DNA of 45,313 nucleotides from Kutzneria sp. (GCA_019239965.1 JAFAZC010000084.1:1-45313); one strand, 5' to 3'; positions 1 to 9,202 are shown, counted from the stretch's first letter. Notes: generated by a model not told the origin, from the sequence alone. A program made the numbers and translations.

Positions 1-32
1 ACCGTGACGGAGCCTGACAACAGGAGCATGTC

Positions 33-314
33 GTGACAACTGTCTACACCGACGAGATGATGCGGGAACAACTCGCCACGGCTGCCTCGTACACGCTGGT
101 CGTGTTACGTCGAACCGACAGGTACGGGATGGACGGTACTGAGCGAATCATTTGGAAGCACGGCCGGCGCACCATGGGGTTGCAAGCTGATGGGGTGATG
201 CCGATCGCCTGCCCGGTCGGCGACGACGACGATCCCGCTGTGCGTGCCAGCATCCTCAGTTATTCCGTGCACGTATGCCGGGGCTTCCCCGGAGCGATGT
301 TGCCAACCCGATGA
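33..314 (+). CDS. YCII-like small protein, internally shortened
   Basis: This 93-residue protein matches my memory of the YCII-related family in actinomycetes. The N-terminal part has the ordinary tyrosine-rich strand, the IIWKHGRR segment and the LQADGVMPIACPV strand. The C-terminal part has the DDPAVRASILSYSVHVCRGFPG ending split across residues 66-88, typical of the same family. The stretch that normally lies between them, roughly 20-25 residues carrying a helix, is missing, so the two halves are joined at an Asp-rich junction near residues 64-67. The start is GTG, because the ATG five bases upstream hits a stop after two codons, and AGGAG lies seven bases before the GTG. It is convergent with the methyltransferase that follows. 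No enzymatic role is established for most YCII proteins. The deletion could make it non-functional or a variant fold. Confidence 0.6.
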   Translation: MTTVYTDEMMREQLATAASYTLVVLRRTDRYGMDGTERIIWKHGRRTMGLQADGVMPIACPVGDDDDPAVRASILSYSVHVCRGFPGAMLPTR

Positions 315-330
315 GAACGGGGCCGCTCAC

Positions 331-1206
331 TCAGGTTCGGGCGACGGCGGCGTAGACACAGGTTCGCTCCGGACGATCAAAGGTGGGATCGTCACGGTCT
401 GGCCGCCACAGAGGCATATGCACGATACCGGGATCAAGCAGCTGAAATCCGCCCAACAGGGCGGTCAGGGCCGCGCGATCCCGCGGGATCAGGGGACGGT
501 CGGTTTCCTCGTACAACCCGGCAATATGGGCCATGTCCTCCTCGTGACCGTCGGCCGTGTCATGACTGAGCACCAGGTGACTGCCGGGCGCGACGGCATC
601 ACGGTAGCGGTTCAACAGGCTCGCGGGATCGTCAGAATCGGGGACGAAGTGCACCACCAGCCCCATTACCAGACCCACGGGCTCGGCCAGCTCGATCAGT
701 CTGGCGGTCACCGGGTTGTCCAGTACGGCGTCCGGGTCGCGTAGGTCCGCACGCGCCACCCCTAGCCGATCATCGTCGGCCACCATCCGGCGAGTGGCCT
801 CGACGGCGACCGCTTCGTTGTCGACGTACACCACCCGGCACTCCGGGCTCACGGCGTGTGCGGCGCGATGTATGCCCCATGCGTCGGGAATACCCGAGCC
901 GATGTCAAGAAACTGGGGTATACCCAGCGACGCGCAGAACCACACCGCGCGAGCCAGGAACCGACAATGGCACAGAGCCAGATCGCGTAGTTCCGGCAAG
1001 ATCGACTGGACTCGACGACCGAACGCGCGATCAGTGGCGAAGTTGGCCGCCCCGCCCCGGTACCAGTCGTACACCCTGGAAACGCTCGGCTTGTCCGCGT
1101 CGAGCTCAGACGGCCGTCGGGCCCATCGCCGAGCGGCGAGAGCCCCCGCATCCTCGTAGCGGCTTGGCCACTCGCGCCCACCGTAGGCCATCACGTTCCC
1201 AACCAT
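331..1206 (-). CDS. SAM-dependent methyltransferase, DUF574 family
   Basis: The 291-residue product belongs to the actinobacterial DUF574 (Methyltransf_19) family of putative S-adenosylmethionine methyltransferases. Family marks visible are the KPSVSRVYDWYRGG segment near residues 40-53, the FLDIGSGIP glycine-rich SAM-binding loop, an acidic strand end VVYVDNE, and the LVLSHDTADG segment in the C-terminal half. The start is the ATG at 1206, preceded by GCAGGAG at a spacing of six. An in-frame extension to 1272 lacks such support. Substrates are unknown for the family, which is heavily duplicated in Streptomyces and relatives and often borne on accessory DNA. It stands alone, transcribed leftward, and ends 16 bases from the YCII-like gene. 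Confidence 0.85.
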   Translation of the reverse strand: MVGNVMAYGGREWPSRYEDAGALAARRWARRPSELDADKPSVSRVYDWYRGGAANFATDRAFGRRVQSILPELRDLALCHCRFLARAVWFCASLGIPQFLDIGSGIPDAWGIHRAAHAVSPECRVVYVDNEAVAVEATRRMVADDDRLGVARADLRDPDAVLDNPVTARLIELAEPVGLVMGLVVHFVPDSDDPASLLNRYRDAVAPGSHLVLSHDTADGHEEDMAHIAGLYEETDRPLIPRDRAALTALLGGFQLLDPGIVHMPLWRPDRDDPTFDRPERTCVYAAVART

Positions 1207-1497
1207 TGTGAACTCCTGCGCACGCGGACCGCCTCCATCGCGACATGCCGGTGAACAGCCCGCCGGCCACACCGCGACGACCCGGTCATCTTAGAAGCGG
1301 CTGACGTTGGTGATCGTCACGGTCGACGAGGAATCTCCTGACCAGCGTAAGAAGCCTGGTGGTGCTTCGTCGACACGGTGAACGTCGCAACTCTGGATCG
1401 TCGGCACTCGAGCGTAGTTCGCCCCACGGCCTGGCACCGCTCAACCTGCTTTCGCAACTGATTACCGTATGTTGCAATTGCTACGAAAGGTGAGGGC

Positions 1498-2061
1498 GTG
1501 GACCTGGCGACATGGGCATTCGACTTGGCTCACCACGAGCTCGCGGAAGCGCTGCCGGCGCGATGGATTCACGTTCAAGGGGTGGTCGCGCGGGCGCAAC
1601 ACGCAGCCCACATCGTTGGGGAAGACGGTGACCTGCTGGTTGCCGCAGCGGCACTCCACGACGTCGGGTATGCGCCCGATTTGGCCCAGACCGGGTTCCA
1701 CCCGCTGGACGGAGCACGGCGCCTGCGGAGCCTCGACGTGCCGTTGAGGCTTGTGAACCTGGTGGCTCACCACTCCTGTGCTCGAATGGAGGCCGAACTA
1801 CGCGGGCTGTCGACGAAGTTGGCGGAGTTCGACGATGAGGGGCCAACACCGACGCGAGACGCGCTGTGGTGGGCGGACATGACGACCACGCCGAACGGGG
1901 ACCGGACGACGATCACGGATCGCGTGGCGGAGATCCAGCAGCGGTACGGGCCGGATGGCATCGTCTCGTGCTTCATCCAATGGGCCTGGCCTGAGCTCCT
2001 AGGAGCGGTCGAACGCACCGAACAGCGGATTCGGGTCGCTGGAGGAGCCGGTCAGTCGTAG
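1498..2061 (+). CDS. HD-domain protein, putative metal-dependent phosphohydrolase
   Basis: The 187-residue protein shows the order of an HD domain: a first histidine at residue 25, the HD pair at 54-55 (LHDVG), a histidine pair at 91-92 and an aspartate at 127 (WADM). These are the expected metal ligands for hydrolysis of phosphate esters of nucleotides or related molecules. No second catalytic domain is present. The start is GTG at 1498 with GAAAGGTGAG just upstream; no longer N-terminus is supported. Its last ten bases overlap the convergent NUDIX gene. The family is recognisable but the substrate is not. The neighbourhood (NUDIX enzyme, DNA-binding DUF5919 protein) suggests nucleotide-related work, which is inference. 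Confidence 0.75.
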   Translation: MDLATWAFDLAHHELAEALPARWIHVQGVVARAQHAAHIVGEDGDLLVAAAALHDVGYAPDLAQTGFHPLDGARRLRSLDVPLRLVNLVAHHSCARMEAELRGLSTKLAEFDDEGPTPTRDALWWADMTTTPNGDRTTITDRVAEIQQRYGPDGIVSCFIQWAWPELLGAVERTEQRIRVAGGAGQS

Positions 2062-2522
2062 TGAGGAGCACGGTCGACCTGGAAGCCGTGGGCGATCCGC
2101 AGACGGATCGAGGGATGGATGTTCAGATCGTCGAGGTCGACGGGCGCCACCCAGTGGACTTCGCTGGACTCGCTGCTCGTGCGGAGTTCGCCGCCGGTTG
2201 GGCGGGCGCGGAAGCAGATCGAGAACTCCTGACGAACCTCGCCGTCGTCATAGGCGATGACATGGGCGGGGTTGGAGTAGATCCCGATCAGTCCGATGAC
2301 CTCGACGTCGATCCCGGTTTCTTCCTTGACCTCGCGGACGACCGTTTGCGAGATGGTTTCACCGATCTCCTGGCCTCCGCCGGGGATGGAGTACAGCTCG
2401 TTGTCGGTGCGCCGGATCATCAGCAGGCGACCGGCGTCGTCTTGGACGAACGCGGTCACCGCAACCGCGATACTGTTGGCGATCGGTGCGGCCGGGTCGT
2501 TGTAGTGGTCGGTACGCGCCAT
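2052..2522 (-). CDS. NUDIX hydrolase
   Basis: A 156-residue single-domain NUDIX hydrolase. The complete Nudix box (G-x5-E-x7-REV-x-EE-x-G-I) lies at residues 49-71, with the REVKEETG core intact, so divalent metal binding and pyrophosphate-bond cleavage are expected. The segment before it (LLMIRRTDNELYSIPGGG) is the usual beta-strand leading into the box. It is transcribed leftward, nine bases after the DUF5919 regulator gene, so the two probably form one operon. Its 3' end overlaps the convergent HD gene. The substrate, which could be a nucleoside diphosphate derivative, cannot be read from the sequence. Integrative element pSAM2 carries a Nudix-motif immunity factor (Pif). That is only a parallel here. 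Confidence 0.88.
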   Translation of the reverse strand: MARTDHYNDPAAPIANSIAVAVTAFVQDDAGRLLMIRRTDNELYSIPGGGQEIGETISQTVVREVKEETGIDVEVIGLIGIYSNPAHVIAYDDGEVRQEFSICFRARPTGGELRTSSESSEVHWVAPVDLDDLNIHPSIRLRIAHGFQVDRAPHYD

Positions 2523-2531
2523 GTCTCTTCA

Positions 2532-3275
2532 TTACCACTTCGGCGGCTTGGACGTCTTCCAGACAGACTCGAAGCTTTCCGAGTAGGTCTCGAAGAGGTC
2601 TCCTGCTGAGAGCCGACGTAGGTGCAACATGGGGGCGTGGCCGGCCATGAAGCCGTACACGTGGGTGTTGACCAGCATGTCATCGTCGAAGCGAAAGATG
2701 GAGTTGTAGAGGGTCGTGCAGTGACAACGCACCTCGATCCCTTCTTCACCGTCCAGCGGTTTGAAGAAAGCCAACGCGTTGCGCACCTTGGCGGCCACGG
2801 TGCCCTTGCCGATTCCCTCGTCCTCGCTGCGCTGAGCAACCTCTGTGCTGGCAGGATCGCCCAACAGAACGCGGACACGCGCGCCGGCCATCGCCTTGCC
2901 GCGTAGCTTCTTGATCAATGACGGATCGTCCAACATGAACATTCCCGCGTACACGAGAATCTCGATCTCGTCGGTGGCCTCATGGAGAAGGCGTTGCCAC
3001 ACCTCACGGGGCAGTGAGTGGCGGTGTGGGTAGACCTTGACGACTTCTGAGGCGGCGATCTCCGCGGCGCGCTCTGGTGCGATGGCTTCGGGCCAAAGAT
3101 AGCTTTCTGTCTCGCGCACGATGGCGGCAATGGCACGGCGGTGTCGGGCGTAGGGAGTGCGACCTTTGGTGATCCACCGCTCCACGGTCTTGGGATCCAC
3201 GCCAGTCGCCTTGGACATCTGTTCCAGGCTCAGCCCGTGGCGCAGCAGTGCGTCTCGTAGCCGTTCGTTGGGCAC
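2532..3275 (-). CDS. XRE-type regulator with C-terminal DUF5919 (PLD-like) domain
   Basis: The 247-residue protein begins with a Cro/C1-type helix-turn-helix at about residues 9-45 (LSLEQMSKATGVDPKTVERW). It continues with a domain I recognise as DUF5919, which has a phospholipase-D-like look: the EIEILVYAG strand, the GARVRVLLGDP strand, and the LYNSIFRFDDDMLVNTHVYG segment in the last third. The HxK-type catalytic motif of true phospholipase D enzymes is absent, so this domain is more likely a ligand sensor than an enzyme (inference). The start is GTG with AGGAG six bases away. It is first in an operon with the NUDIX gene. A cluster of GACGTC-like inverted repeats lies just upstream and may be its own operator. 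Confidence 0.8.
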   Translation of the reverse strand: MPNERLRDALLRHGLSLEQMSKATGVDPKTVERWITKGRTPYARHRRAIAAIVRETESYLWPEAIAPERAAEIAASEVVKVYPHRHSLPREVWQRLLHEATDEIEILVYAGMFMLDDPSLIKKLRGKAMAGARVRVLLGDPASTEVAQRSEDEGIGKGTVAAKVRNALAFFKPLDGEEGIEVRCHCTTLYNSIFRFDDDMLVNTHVYGFMAGHAPMLHLRRLSAGDLFETYSESFESVWKTSKPPKW

Positions 3276-3567
3276 ATCCGCTCCTGTGTGACGAGTAGGG
3301 ACGTCTTTACCGTATCAAGGACGTCCTAAGATGTCCCGCTGTGTGGTGCTCACGTCCTCGTTTTCCGCCGAAAGTGATGGTGATCGGCACGAGAGACAGG
3401 GGACAGGGTGATGGCGACTCCCGGCGGTGGTCGGTTTCGGATCGAGCATGCGGCAAGGCTTTTCCGGAGGCGCTGCTGATTGATCGGTCCGCGTTGGGTG
3501 TGTTGGCAAAGGCGCCGCGCGCGGTGGGGCGGGCTTGCCTGTGGCTGGGCGGCGAAGGAGTTCGGCA
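3276..3567. other. Intergenic stretch without a confident gene
   Basis: Apart from the operator-like repeats, this stretch contains only weak open frames. One possible leader peptide of 22 residues starts at ATG 3411 and ends at a TGA at 3477-3479, and another short frame runs up to the next gene. Neither shows a recognisable domain, and codon usage gives little support. Confidence 0.4.
3298..3337 (-). promoter_or_regulatory. Candidate operator upstream of the XRE/DUF5919 gene
   Basis: Three related 10-mers sit 23-62 bases before the GTG start: GGGACGTCTT (3298-3307), the perfect palindrome AGGACGTCCT (3318-3327) and AAGATGTCCC (3328-3337). The outer two are inverted copies of each other with one mismatch, flanking the palindrome. 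Such an array suits a dimeric HTH protein, most simply the adjacent regulator acting on its own promoter. A promoter within it is not clear: TTGATA lies at the correct distance only from a poor -10. Confidence 0.5.
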
Positions 3568-3813
3568 ATGCTGATCCTGCGTAGGGACGGCGACGACCGT
3601 CCGGTGGTGGCCGAGGTGGGGCGTCCGTGGGCTGCGGTCGCGGTCACCGACGAGAGCAAGCATCACCTGACGGTGCGACTCGACGACGGGCGAGACGAAC
3701 TGCATTTGGTACTCGCGCGCGAGGTTGCGGCGTTGCTGGTGGCGCGCCTGCTGCCGCACACCGCACCGAACGTGGTCTGGCTCCAAGGGCGAGGGGCACC
3801 TAATGACGGTTAA
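3568..3813 (+). CDS. Small hypothetical protein
   Basis: An 81-residue protein that I cannot place in a family. ATG 3568 is chosen because AAGGAG lies eight bases upstream; an in-frame GTG at 3535 would add eleven residues with no ribosome site. The sequence looks like an alternating beta-strand protein (WAAVAVTDESKHHLTVRL, then a charged DDGRDELHLVLA segment) ending in a hydrophobic helix (REVAALLVARLLP). No signal peptide or transmembrane segment is evident. It is transcribed away from the XRE operon and lies between it and the tRNA, so it may belong to the same accessory segment. Confidence 0.5.
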   Translation: MLILRRDGDDRPVVAEVGRPWAAVAVTDESKHHLTVRLDDGRDELHLVLAREVAALLVARLLPHTAPNVVWLQGRGAPNDG

Positions 3814-4001
3814 GTCCACTTCAGACAGTCCGTGGAACTGGGTGGTGGTATAGCGGAGTGATGGTCGTGGCGAGGCCCCGCCCGCGTGACGGATCACGAC
3901 CGCGGCGCTGCGGACGCGGGCACTGCTGTCCTTGTGCAGGTCCGCGGACGGTCCGCAGTCGGATGTCGTGCAGGCCGTGGGCAAGATCAACTGTAGAAAC
4001 G

Positions 4002-4047
4002 AGAAGAACCCCCCACCAGCGGAAACAGCCTGGTGGGAGGTTCTTCT
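4002..4047 (-). terminator. Strong hairpin following the tRNA-Pro
   Basis: AGAAGAACCCCCCACCAG (4002-4019) pairs almost perfectly with CTGGTGGGAGGTTCTTCT (4030-4047) across a ten-base loop. It lies seven bases beyond the 3' end of the leftward tRNA, so it is most simply the tRNA terminator. It could also stop rightward transcription from the small gene at 3568. Confidence 0.75.
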
Positions 4048-4054
4048 TCGACCG

Positions 4055-4128
<74 letters not shown>

Positions 4129-4236
4129 GTCCGACCACACCCATCTTGGTCTTGGCACAGCCTAGCGCATCAGGCCGGGGGCTTCGTGCGGGGGTGTCGC
4201 CGCACGGTGCGAGCGAACGGCATCACCCAGCCGGGA

Positions 4237-4851
4237 TCAGGCGACGGCCGCGGGGGGGAGTTCGGAATCCGACCCTGCCGGCCAGCCCATCGGGTCGGCG
4301 CCGAGCGCGTCTAGGTCGGCGACCTGCAGAGCCGACCACGGCGACACCGACGCGGGGTCGGCCAGCGCGCCCGCCCGGTATTCGGCCCACGGCGTCCAGG
4401 TGGCGTCATGGACTTCGGTCGGATCGAGATGCAGTGGCAGCGGAGTCCGCACGCACGCCCGGTAGACGGGACACAGTTCGTTCTCGACGGTGCCGTCGGG
4501 CATGGTGGCCCGGTACCGGAATCGGGGCAGCACGAGTTCGACGCTGTCGGGTCGCACGCCGAGCTCCTGGTCAAGCCGGCGCTCGATGGCGGCGCGCATC
4601 GACTCGCCGGGACCCGGGTGCCCGCAACAGCTGTTGGTGACCACACCGGGCCAGGTGCGCTTGGTCAGCGCACGCCGGGTGACCAGCACCCTGGACTCCT
4701 GGTCGAACAGGTAGCACGAGAACGCCAGGTGCAGCGGGGTGTCGGCATGGTGGACCTCCCGCTTGGGCAGGCGGCCGGCCGCTGAACCGTCCGGCGCGCA
4801 CAGCACGATCAGCTCCTCGGCTCCCGCTTGATCCTGTTGAAGGTCGTCCAC
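4237..4851 (-). CDS. idi: Isopentenyl-diphosphate delta-isomerase, type 1
   Basis: The 204-residue protein is a type 1 IPP isomerase, interconverting isopentenyl and dimethylallyl diphosphate to start isoprenoid synthesis. Diagnostic parts are the catalytic cysteine segment TNSCCGHP, the R-x5-E-L-G-like stretch of the Nudix-fold helix (ERRLDQELGV), and the ENELCPVY segment with the second catalytic glutamate. The N-terminal KREVHHADTPLHLAFSCYLF is also typical. Start is GTG at 4851, with no strong ribosome site upstream. The C-terminus runs some 15 residues past the core as an alanine/proline-rich tail. It is a cytosolic enzyme requiring Mg or Mn. No other isoprenoid gene lies in the window. 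Confidence 0.95.
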   Translation of the reverse strand: MDDLQQDQAGAEELIVLCAPDGSAAGRLPKREVHHADTPLHLAFSCYLFDQESRVLVTRRALTKRTWPGVVTNSCCGHPGPGESMRAAIERRLDQELGVRPDSVELVLPRFRYRATMPDGTVENELCPVYRACVRTPLPLHLDPTEVHDATWTPWAEYRAGALADPASVSPWSALQVADLDALGADPMGWPAGSDSELPPAAVA

Positions 4852-4948
4852 TGGTCAAGCCTCCACGGCGCGTCGGACTTCTCGGCGCCAGTAACGATAA
4901 GGGGCCTGCCGCCCGTCGTCAGTCAAGGGGCCGGCCGGCCTCGCGACC

Positions 4949-5803
4949 TCATCGGCTCAGCAGCGCCGTCACCGCTTCGGTCAGTGTGGTGGTGGGCCGG
5001 CCGAGCAGGGCACGTAGATCTCCGCTGGAGTCGGTGAGCCCACCCACCGCGATGCAGCGATCGGTGTCGACGAGCAGGTCGACGAGGGCCGCGGGCAGCC
5101 CGGCATCGGCGAGGATCTCCCTGTGCCGTGCTCCAGGCACATCCTGGTAGCTGACCGTGCGACCGGTGATCGTGGCTATCTCGGCCGCGAGGTCGGCGTA
5201 GCTCCAGTCGGAATCACCAGCGAGTTCGTAGACCTTGTTCTCGTGGCTGTCGCCGGTGAGCACGGTGGCGGCGGCGTCGGCGAAGTCGGCACGGGTGGCG
5301 GCGGCTATCCGACCGTCGCCCGCACTGCCGACGAAGGAGCCTGTCCGGGCGGCCTCGGCCACCGTCTGTGCGTAGTTCTCGACGTACCACCCGTTGCGTA
5401 GCAACGTCCACGTCAGGCCGGAGTCGCGGATGGCCCGCTCGGTGTCCCTGTGCTCCACGGCGAGCCGAAGTGCGCTGGTGTCAGCATGCAGCACGCTGGT
5501 GTACACGAGCCGGCCGACGCCCGCCTTCTGTGCGGCCTCGATCGCGGCACGGTGCTGCGTCGCGCGGCTGCCGAGCGCGTTGCTGGAGATCAACAGGACC
5601 TTGTCGGCACCGGTGAACGCCTCGACGAGGGTGTCCGGTGCGTCGTAGTCAGCAGCCTTGACGTGCACGCCGAGGTCGGCCAGTGCCATGGCCCTCTCCG
5701 GGGCGCGGACGGCGGCGGTGATCTCGCGGGCCGGGAGCTTCCTCAGTAGTGCGTTCACCACCAGGTGGCCGAGCTGCCCAGTCGCCGCGGTGACAACGAT
5801 CAT
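4949..5803 (-). CDS. NmrA/QorB-type NAD(P)-dependent quinone oxidoreductase
   Basis: A 284-residue atypical short-chain dehydrogenase of the NmrA class, most like E. coli QorB (YtfG). It opens with a Rossmann motif TAATGQLG at residues 5-12, followed by RAPERA in the NADP-ribose phosphate region, then LLISSNALGSRATQH and the LVYTSVLHAD strand. The YxxxK catalytic pair of classical SDRs is missing, as in QorB relatives. The start ATG has GGGAGGG seven bases upstream. The gene is divergent from an HxlR regulator over a 112-base region holding a candidate operator. This arrangement is typical of QorB with QorR, so regulation by the neighbour in response to electrophiles or quinones is likely but inferred. 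Confidence 0.85.
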   Translation of the reverse strand: MIVVTAATGQLGHLVVNALLRKLPAREITAAVRAPERAMALADLGVHVKAADYDAPDTLVEAFTGADKVLLISSNALGSRATQHRAAIEAAQKAGVGRLVYTSVLHADTSALRLAVEHRDTERAIRDSGLTWTLLRNGWYVENYAQTVAEAARTGSFVGSAGDGRIAAATRADFADAAATVLTGDSHENKVYELAGDSDWSYADLAAEIATITGRTVSYQDVPGARHREILADAGLPAALVDLLVDTDRCIAVGGLTDSSGDLRALLGRPTTTLTEAVTALLSR

Positions 5804-5844
5804 CGCGATACCCTCCCTACTCTTGGAATGTACTATCTAGAAGA

Positions 5845-5869
5845 TTGCACATACTTTTTGAAAGTGCAA
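5845..5869. promoter_or_regulatory. Inverted repeat in the qorB-like/hxlR divergent region
   Basis: TTGCAC (5845-5850) and GTGCAA (5864-5869) form a perfect 6-bp inverted repeat with a 13-base A/T-rich spacer, in an otherwise GC-rich context and midway between the divergent starts. It fits a dimeric winged-helix HxlR regulator controlling both genes. Confidence 0.55.
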
Positions 5870-5915
5870 GCTGAGAGTAGGTCACTGCTGTTAACGGTCC
5901 AATGCGGGAGGTACC

Positions 5916-6329
5916 GTGACGTATATGACCGAGACGCCGGAGTATGTCGACGAGCACGCGCGGTTCGCATTCGATGTGTTCGCCAAGGCGTGTACGTCTC
6001 GGACCACGTTGGAGCACCTGACCGGGCGCTGGGGCATCCTCGCCATGGCGGCCCTGTGGCACGGCCCTCTTCGGTTCAACGCGCTGCGCCGCCGAGTGGA
6101 GGGGGTCAGCGAGAAGATGCTCGCCCAGACGCTGCAGGCCCTGGAGCGGGACGGATTCGTGCACCGCGAGGCCCAGCCGAGCATCCCGCCCCGGGTCGAC
6201 TACAGCCTGACCCCGATGGGCCGGCAGACGGCGGGCAAGCTGGTCGACCTGATCGAGTTCGTGGAGAGCCAGATGCCCGAAGTGACGGCCGCGCAGGCAC
6301 GGCACGACCAGGCCAAGGTCAGGGTCTGA
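5916..6329 (+). CDS. HxlR-family transcriptional regulator
   Basis: The 137-residue protein is a compact winged-helix regulator of the HxlR family (MarR-like fold). The signature is visible as LTGRWGILAMAALWHGPLRF, where family members usually have GxKWxxxIL, followed by the recognition helix region with EGVSEKMLAQTLQALERDGF and the wing YSLTPMG. A cysteine near residue 29 (KACTSR) sits where QorR/YodB-type members have a redox-active cysteine, so sensing of oxidants or quinones is possible (inference). GTG at 5916 is used as start with GGGAGG close by; ATG at 5925 is an alternative. It is divergent from the QorB-like reductase and convergent with cspA. Confidence 0.87.
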   Translation: MTYMTETPEYVDEHARFAFDVFAKACTSRTTLEHLTGRWGILAMAALWHGPLRFNALRRRVEGVSEKMLAQTLQALERDGFVHREAQPSIPPRVDYSLTPMGRQTAGKLVDLIEFVESQMPEVTAAQARHDQAKVRV

Positions 6330-6355
6330 CTGTTCACGAGCCTGGCCGGGCATGG

Positions 6356-6393
6356 ACAGGGCCCGCACCCACCACCGTGGACGCGGGCCCTGT
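6356..6393. terminator. Bidirectional hairpin between hxlR and cspA
   Basis: A perfect 11-bp stem (ACAGGGCCCGC at 6356-6366 with GCGGGCCCTGT at 6383-6393) and a 16-base loop lies between two convergent genes and probably terminates both. No U-tract follows, as is usual in actinomycetes. Confidence 0.7.
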
Positions 6394-6406
6394 GGTTACC
6401 GGCTGC

Positions 6407-6610
6407 TCAGATGGCGCGGACGCCCTGGGCCTGCGGGCCCTTCTGGCCCTGGCCGATCTCGAACTCCACGCGCTGCCCCTCTTCCAGGGTCCTGAAGCCA
6501 GAGCCCTGGATCTCCGAGTAGTGCACGAAGACATCGGGGCCGCCGCCGTCCTGGGCGATGAACCCGAAGCCCTTCTCGCTGTTGAACCACTTGACGTTGC
6601 CTTGCGTCAT
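6407..6610 (-). CDS. cspA: Cold-shock protein
   Basis: A 67-residue single cold-shock domain protein, a single-stranded RNA/DNA chaperone. RNP1 (KGFGFI, residues 13-18) and RNP2 (VFVHY, 27-31) are both present, and the opening QGNVKWFN is characteristic. Length matches actinobacterial CspA. ATG at 6610 is preceded by AGGGAG at a spacing of about eight; longer in-frame extensions upstream are not credible. A gap of roughly 190 bases separates it from the next gene, leaving room for the long 5' leader often seen in csp mRNAs, though no specific structure was identified. Confidence 0.96.
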   Translation of the reverse strand: MTQGNVKWFNSEKGFGFIAQDGGGPDVFVHYSEIQGSGFRTLEEGQRVEFEIGQGQKGPQAQGVRAI

Positions 6611-6802
6611 ACCGCTAACTCCCTGTAGCCGAGCCAGGCCCTCACACCGAGAAGCCCCGGTCTCAGTGCTCCATCCTGCCATCACTGACGCCAAACGTCG
6701 CGAACAAAGTCGATTTCGTGTCTTGCGAGTCGACGTGTGCCGGCTCCTGGCCAGCGGACCGGTCTCCCGCGGCCGATCCCGACGGAACGTGGCCACACCT
6801 CG

Positions 6803-8452
<1,650 letters not shown>

Positions 8453-8759
8453 GGGTCTCAACTCCCTGGCGTCGGTGGACGGCTTGATGATGCGCCACGG
8501 TGTTCACACCTGCCTAGGCATACCGGCCTGGTGTCGCGGCGAAAATCCGGCCGCGACGCCGCGGTCGACGAGCGGGCGCGGTCACAACGGTCCGCCACTG
8601 GTCGGTGACGATGGGTTCACTGGTCCATTCGGGACTGCGCTACTGCTCCAATTGTGTGGTTGTGGATGAACAGCGGAGAAATGGCTCGACGTAATGCCCC
8701 ACGCCTGGTGCACCCTGGTTGTAGTACCCCAAGCCCAAGCGGGGGAGGAGGTGTCCGCC
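8453..8759. other. Divergent intergenic region, no gene seen
   Basis: The 307 bases separate the leftward ligase from the rightward small protein. Only short frames without domains occur. A perfect 5-bp inverted repeat GGTGT-TC-ACACC (8499-8510), about 50 bases before the ligase start, is the only regulatory-looking element and is too short to call. Confidence 0.4.
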
Positions 8760-9074
8760 ATGCGATCCAGCGCCGCGGCATTGCCGCTACCCGACTACGA
8801 CACCATCCCGTTCGAGGAACTGGACGGGCGTATTCAGTGCCTGATTTCGCACGAGCTGCACCAGCTGTTGGGCTACGAGTGGGTGCACGAGCGACGGCCG
8901 GAGTTCATGGCCCTGCTCAACGAGCGCCTGCGGGAGCTGGCCTCCGGTGTGTCGCCATCGCGCACGCCGGTGGTCTTCATTCCGCGTCAGGCGGAGAGTC
9001 CCGAGAACGACACGGGACCCGCCGCACCCGCCGTTGGCGTCTCGCGGAGAACGGATTCCCGGCCGGCCCGCTGA
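8760..9074 (+). CDS. DUF8129-like small protein
   Basis: A 104-residue protein carrying one short domain that I recognise in many actinobacterial proteins (now called DUF8129 as I recall): PLPDYDTIPFEELDGRIQ near residues 10-27, then a helix with HELHQLLGYEWVHERRPEFM and LLNERLRELASGVSPS. Usual copies have similar IPDYDELxxxxLxxRI and ALLxxERxHxxR patterns; here a WVHERRP variant is present. The tail after about residue 72 is low-complexity. ATG 8760 is preceded by GGAGGTG eight bases away; an in-frame ATG at 8694 lacks this. In related proteins the domain occurs in lipid-droplet-associated contexts, but its function is unknown. It lies upstream of icmF on the same strand, separated by a strong hairpin. 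Confidence 0.65.
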   Translation: MRSSAAALPLPDYDTIPFEELDGRIQCLISHELHQLLGYEWVHERRPEFMALLNERLRELASGVSPSRTPVVFIPRQAESPENDTGPAAPAVGVSRRTDSRPAR

Positions 9075-9088
9075 CCTTTGTCCGCACG

Positions 9089-9126
9089 CATCGTCGCCGG
9101 ACTCCACACGGAGTCGGGAGACGATG
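9089..9126 (+). terminator. Hairpin between the DUF8129-like gene and icmF
   Basis: CATCGTC and CCGGACTCC pair with GGAGTCGGG and GACGATG around a four-base ACAC loop, giving a long nearly perfect stem 15 bases after the small gene. It probably insulates icmF, whose own start is 77 bases further on. Confidence 0.6.
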
Positions 9127-9202
9127 TGTGCCGGGCAACTATTAGTTGCCATTGCGATAGTAGGAAGGCAAAGTATTAGGGAGGCGATAGCGAGGAGCAG
9201 CC

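Noticed and set aside
9127..9202. Cobalamin riboswitch before icmF
   Set aside because: The leader is too short and no B12-box-like sequence was seen.
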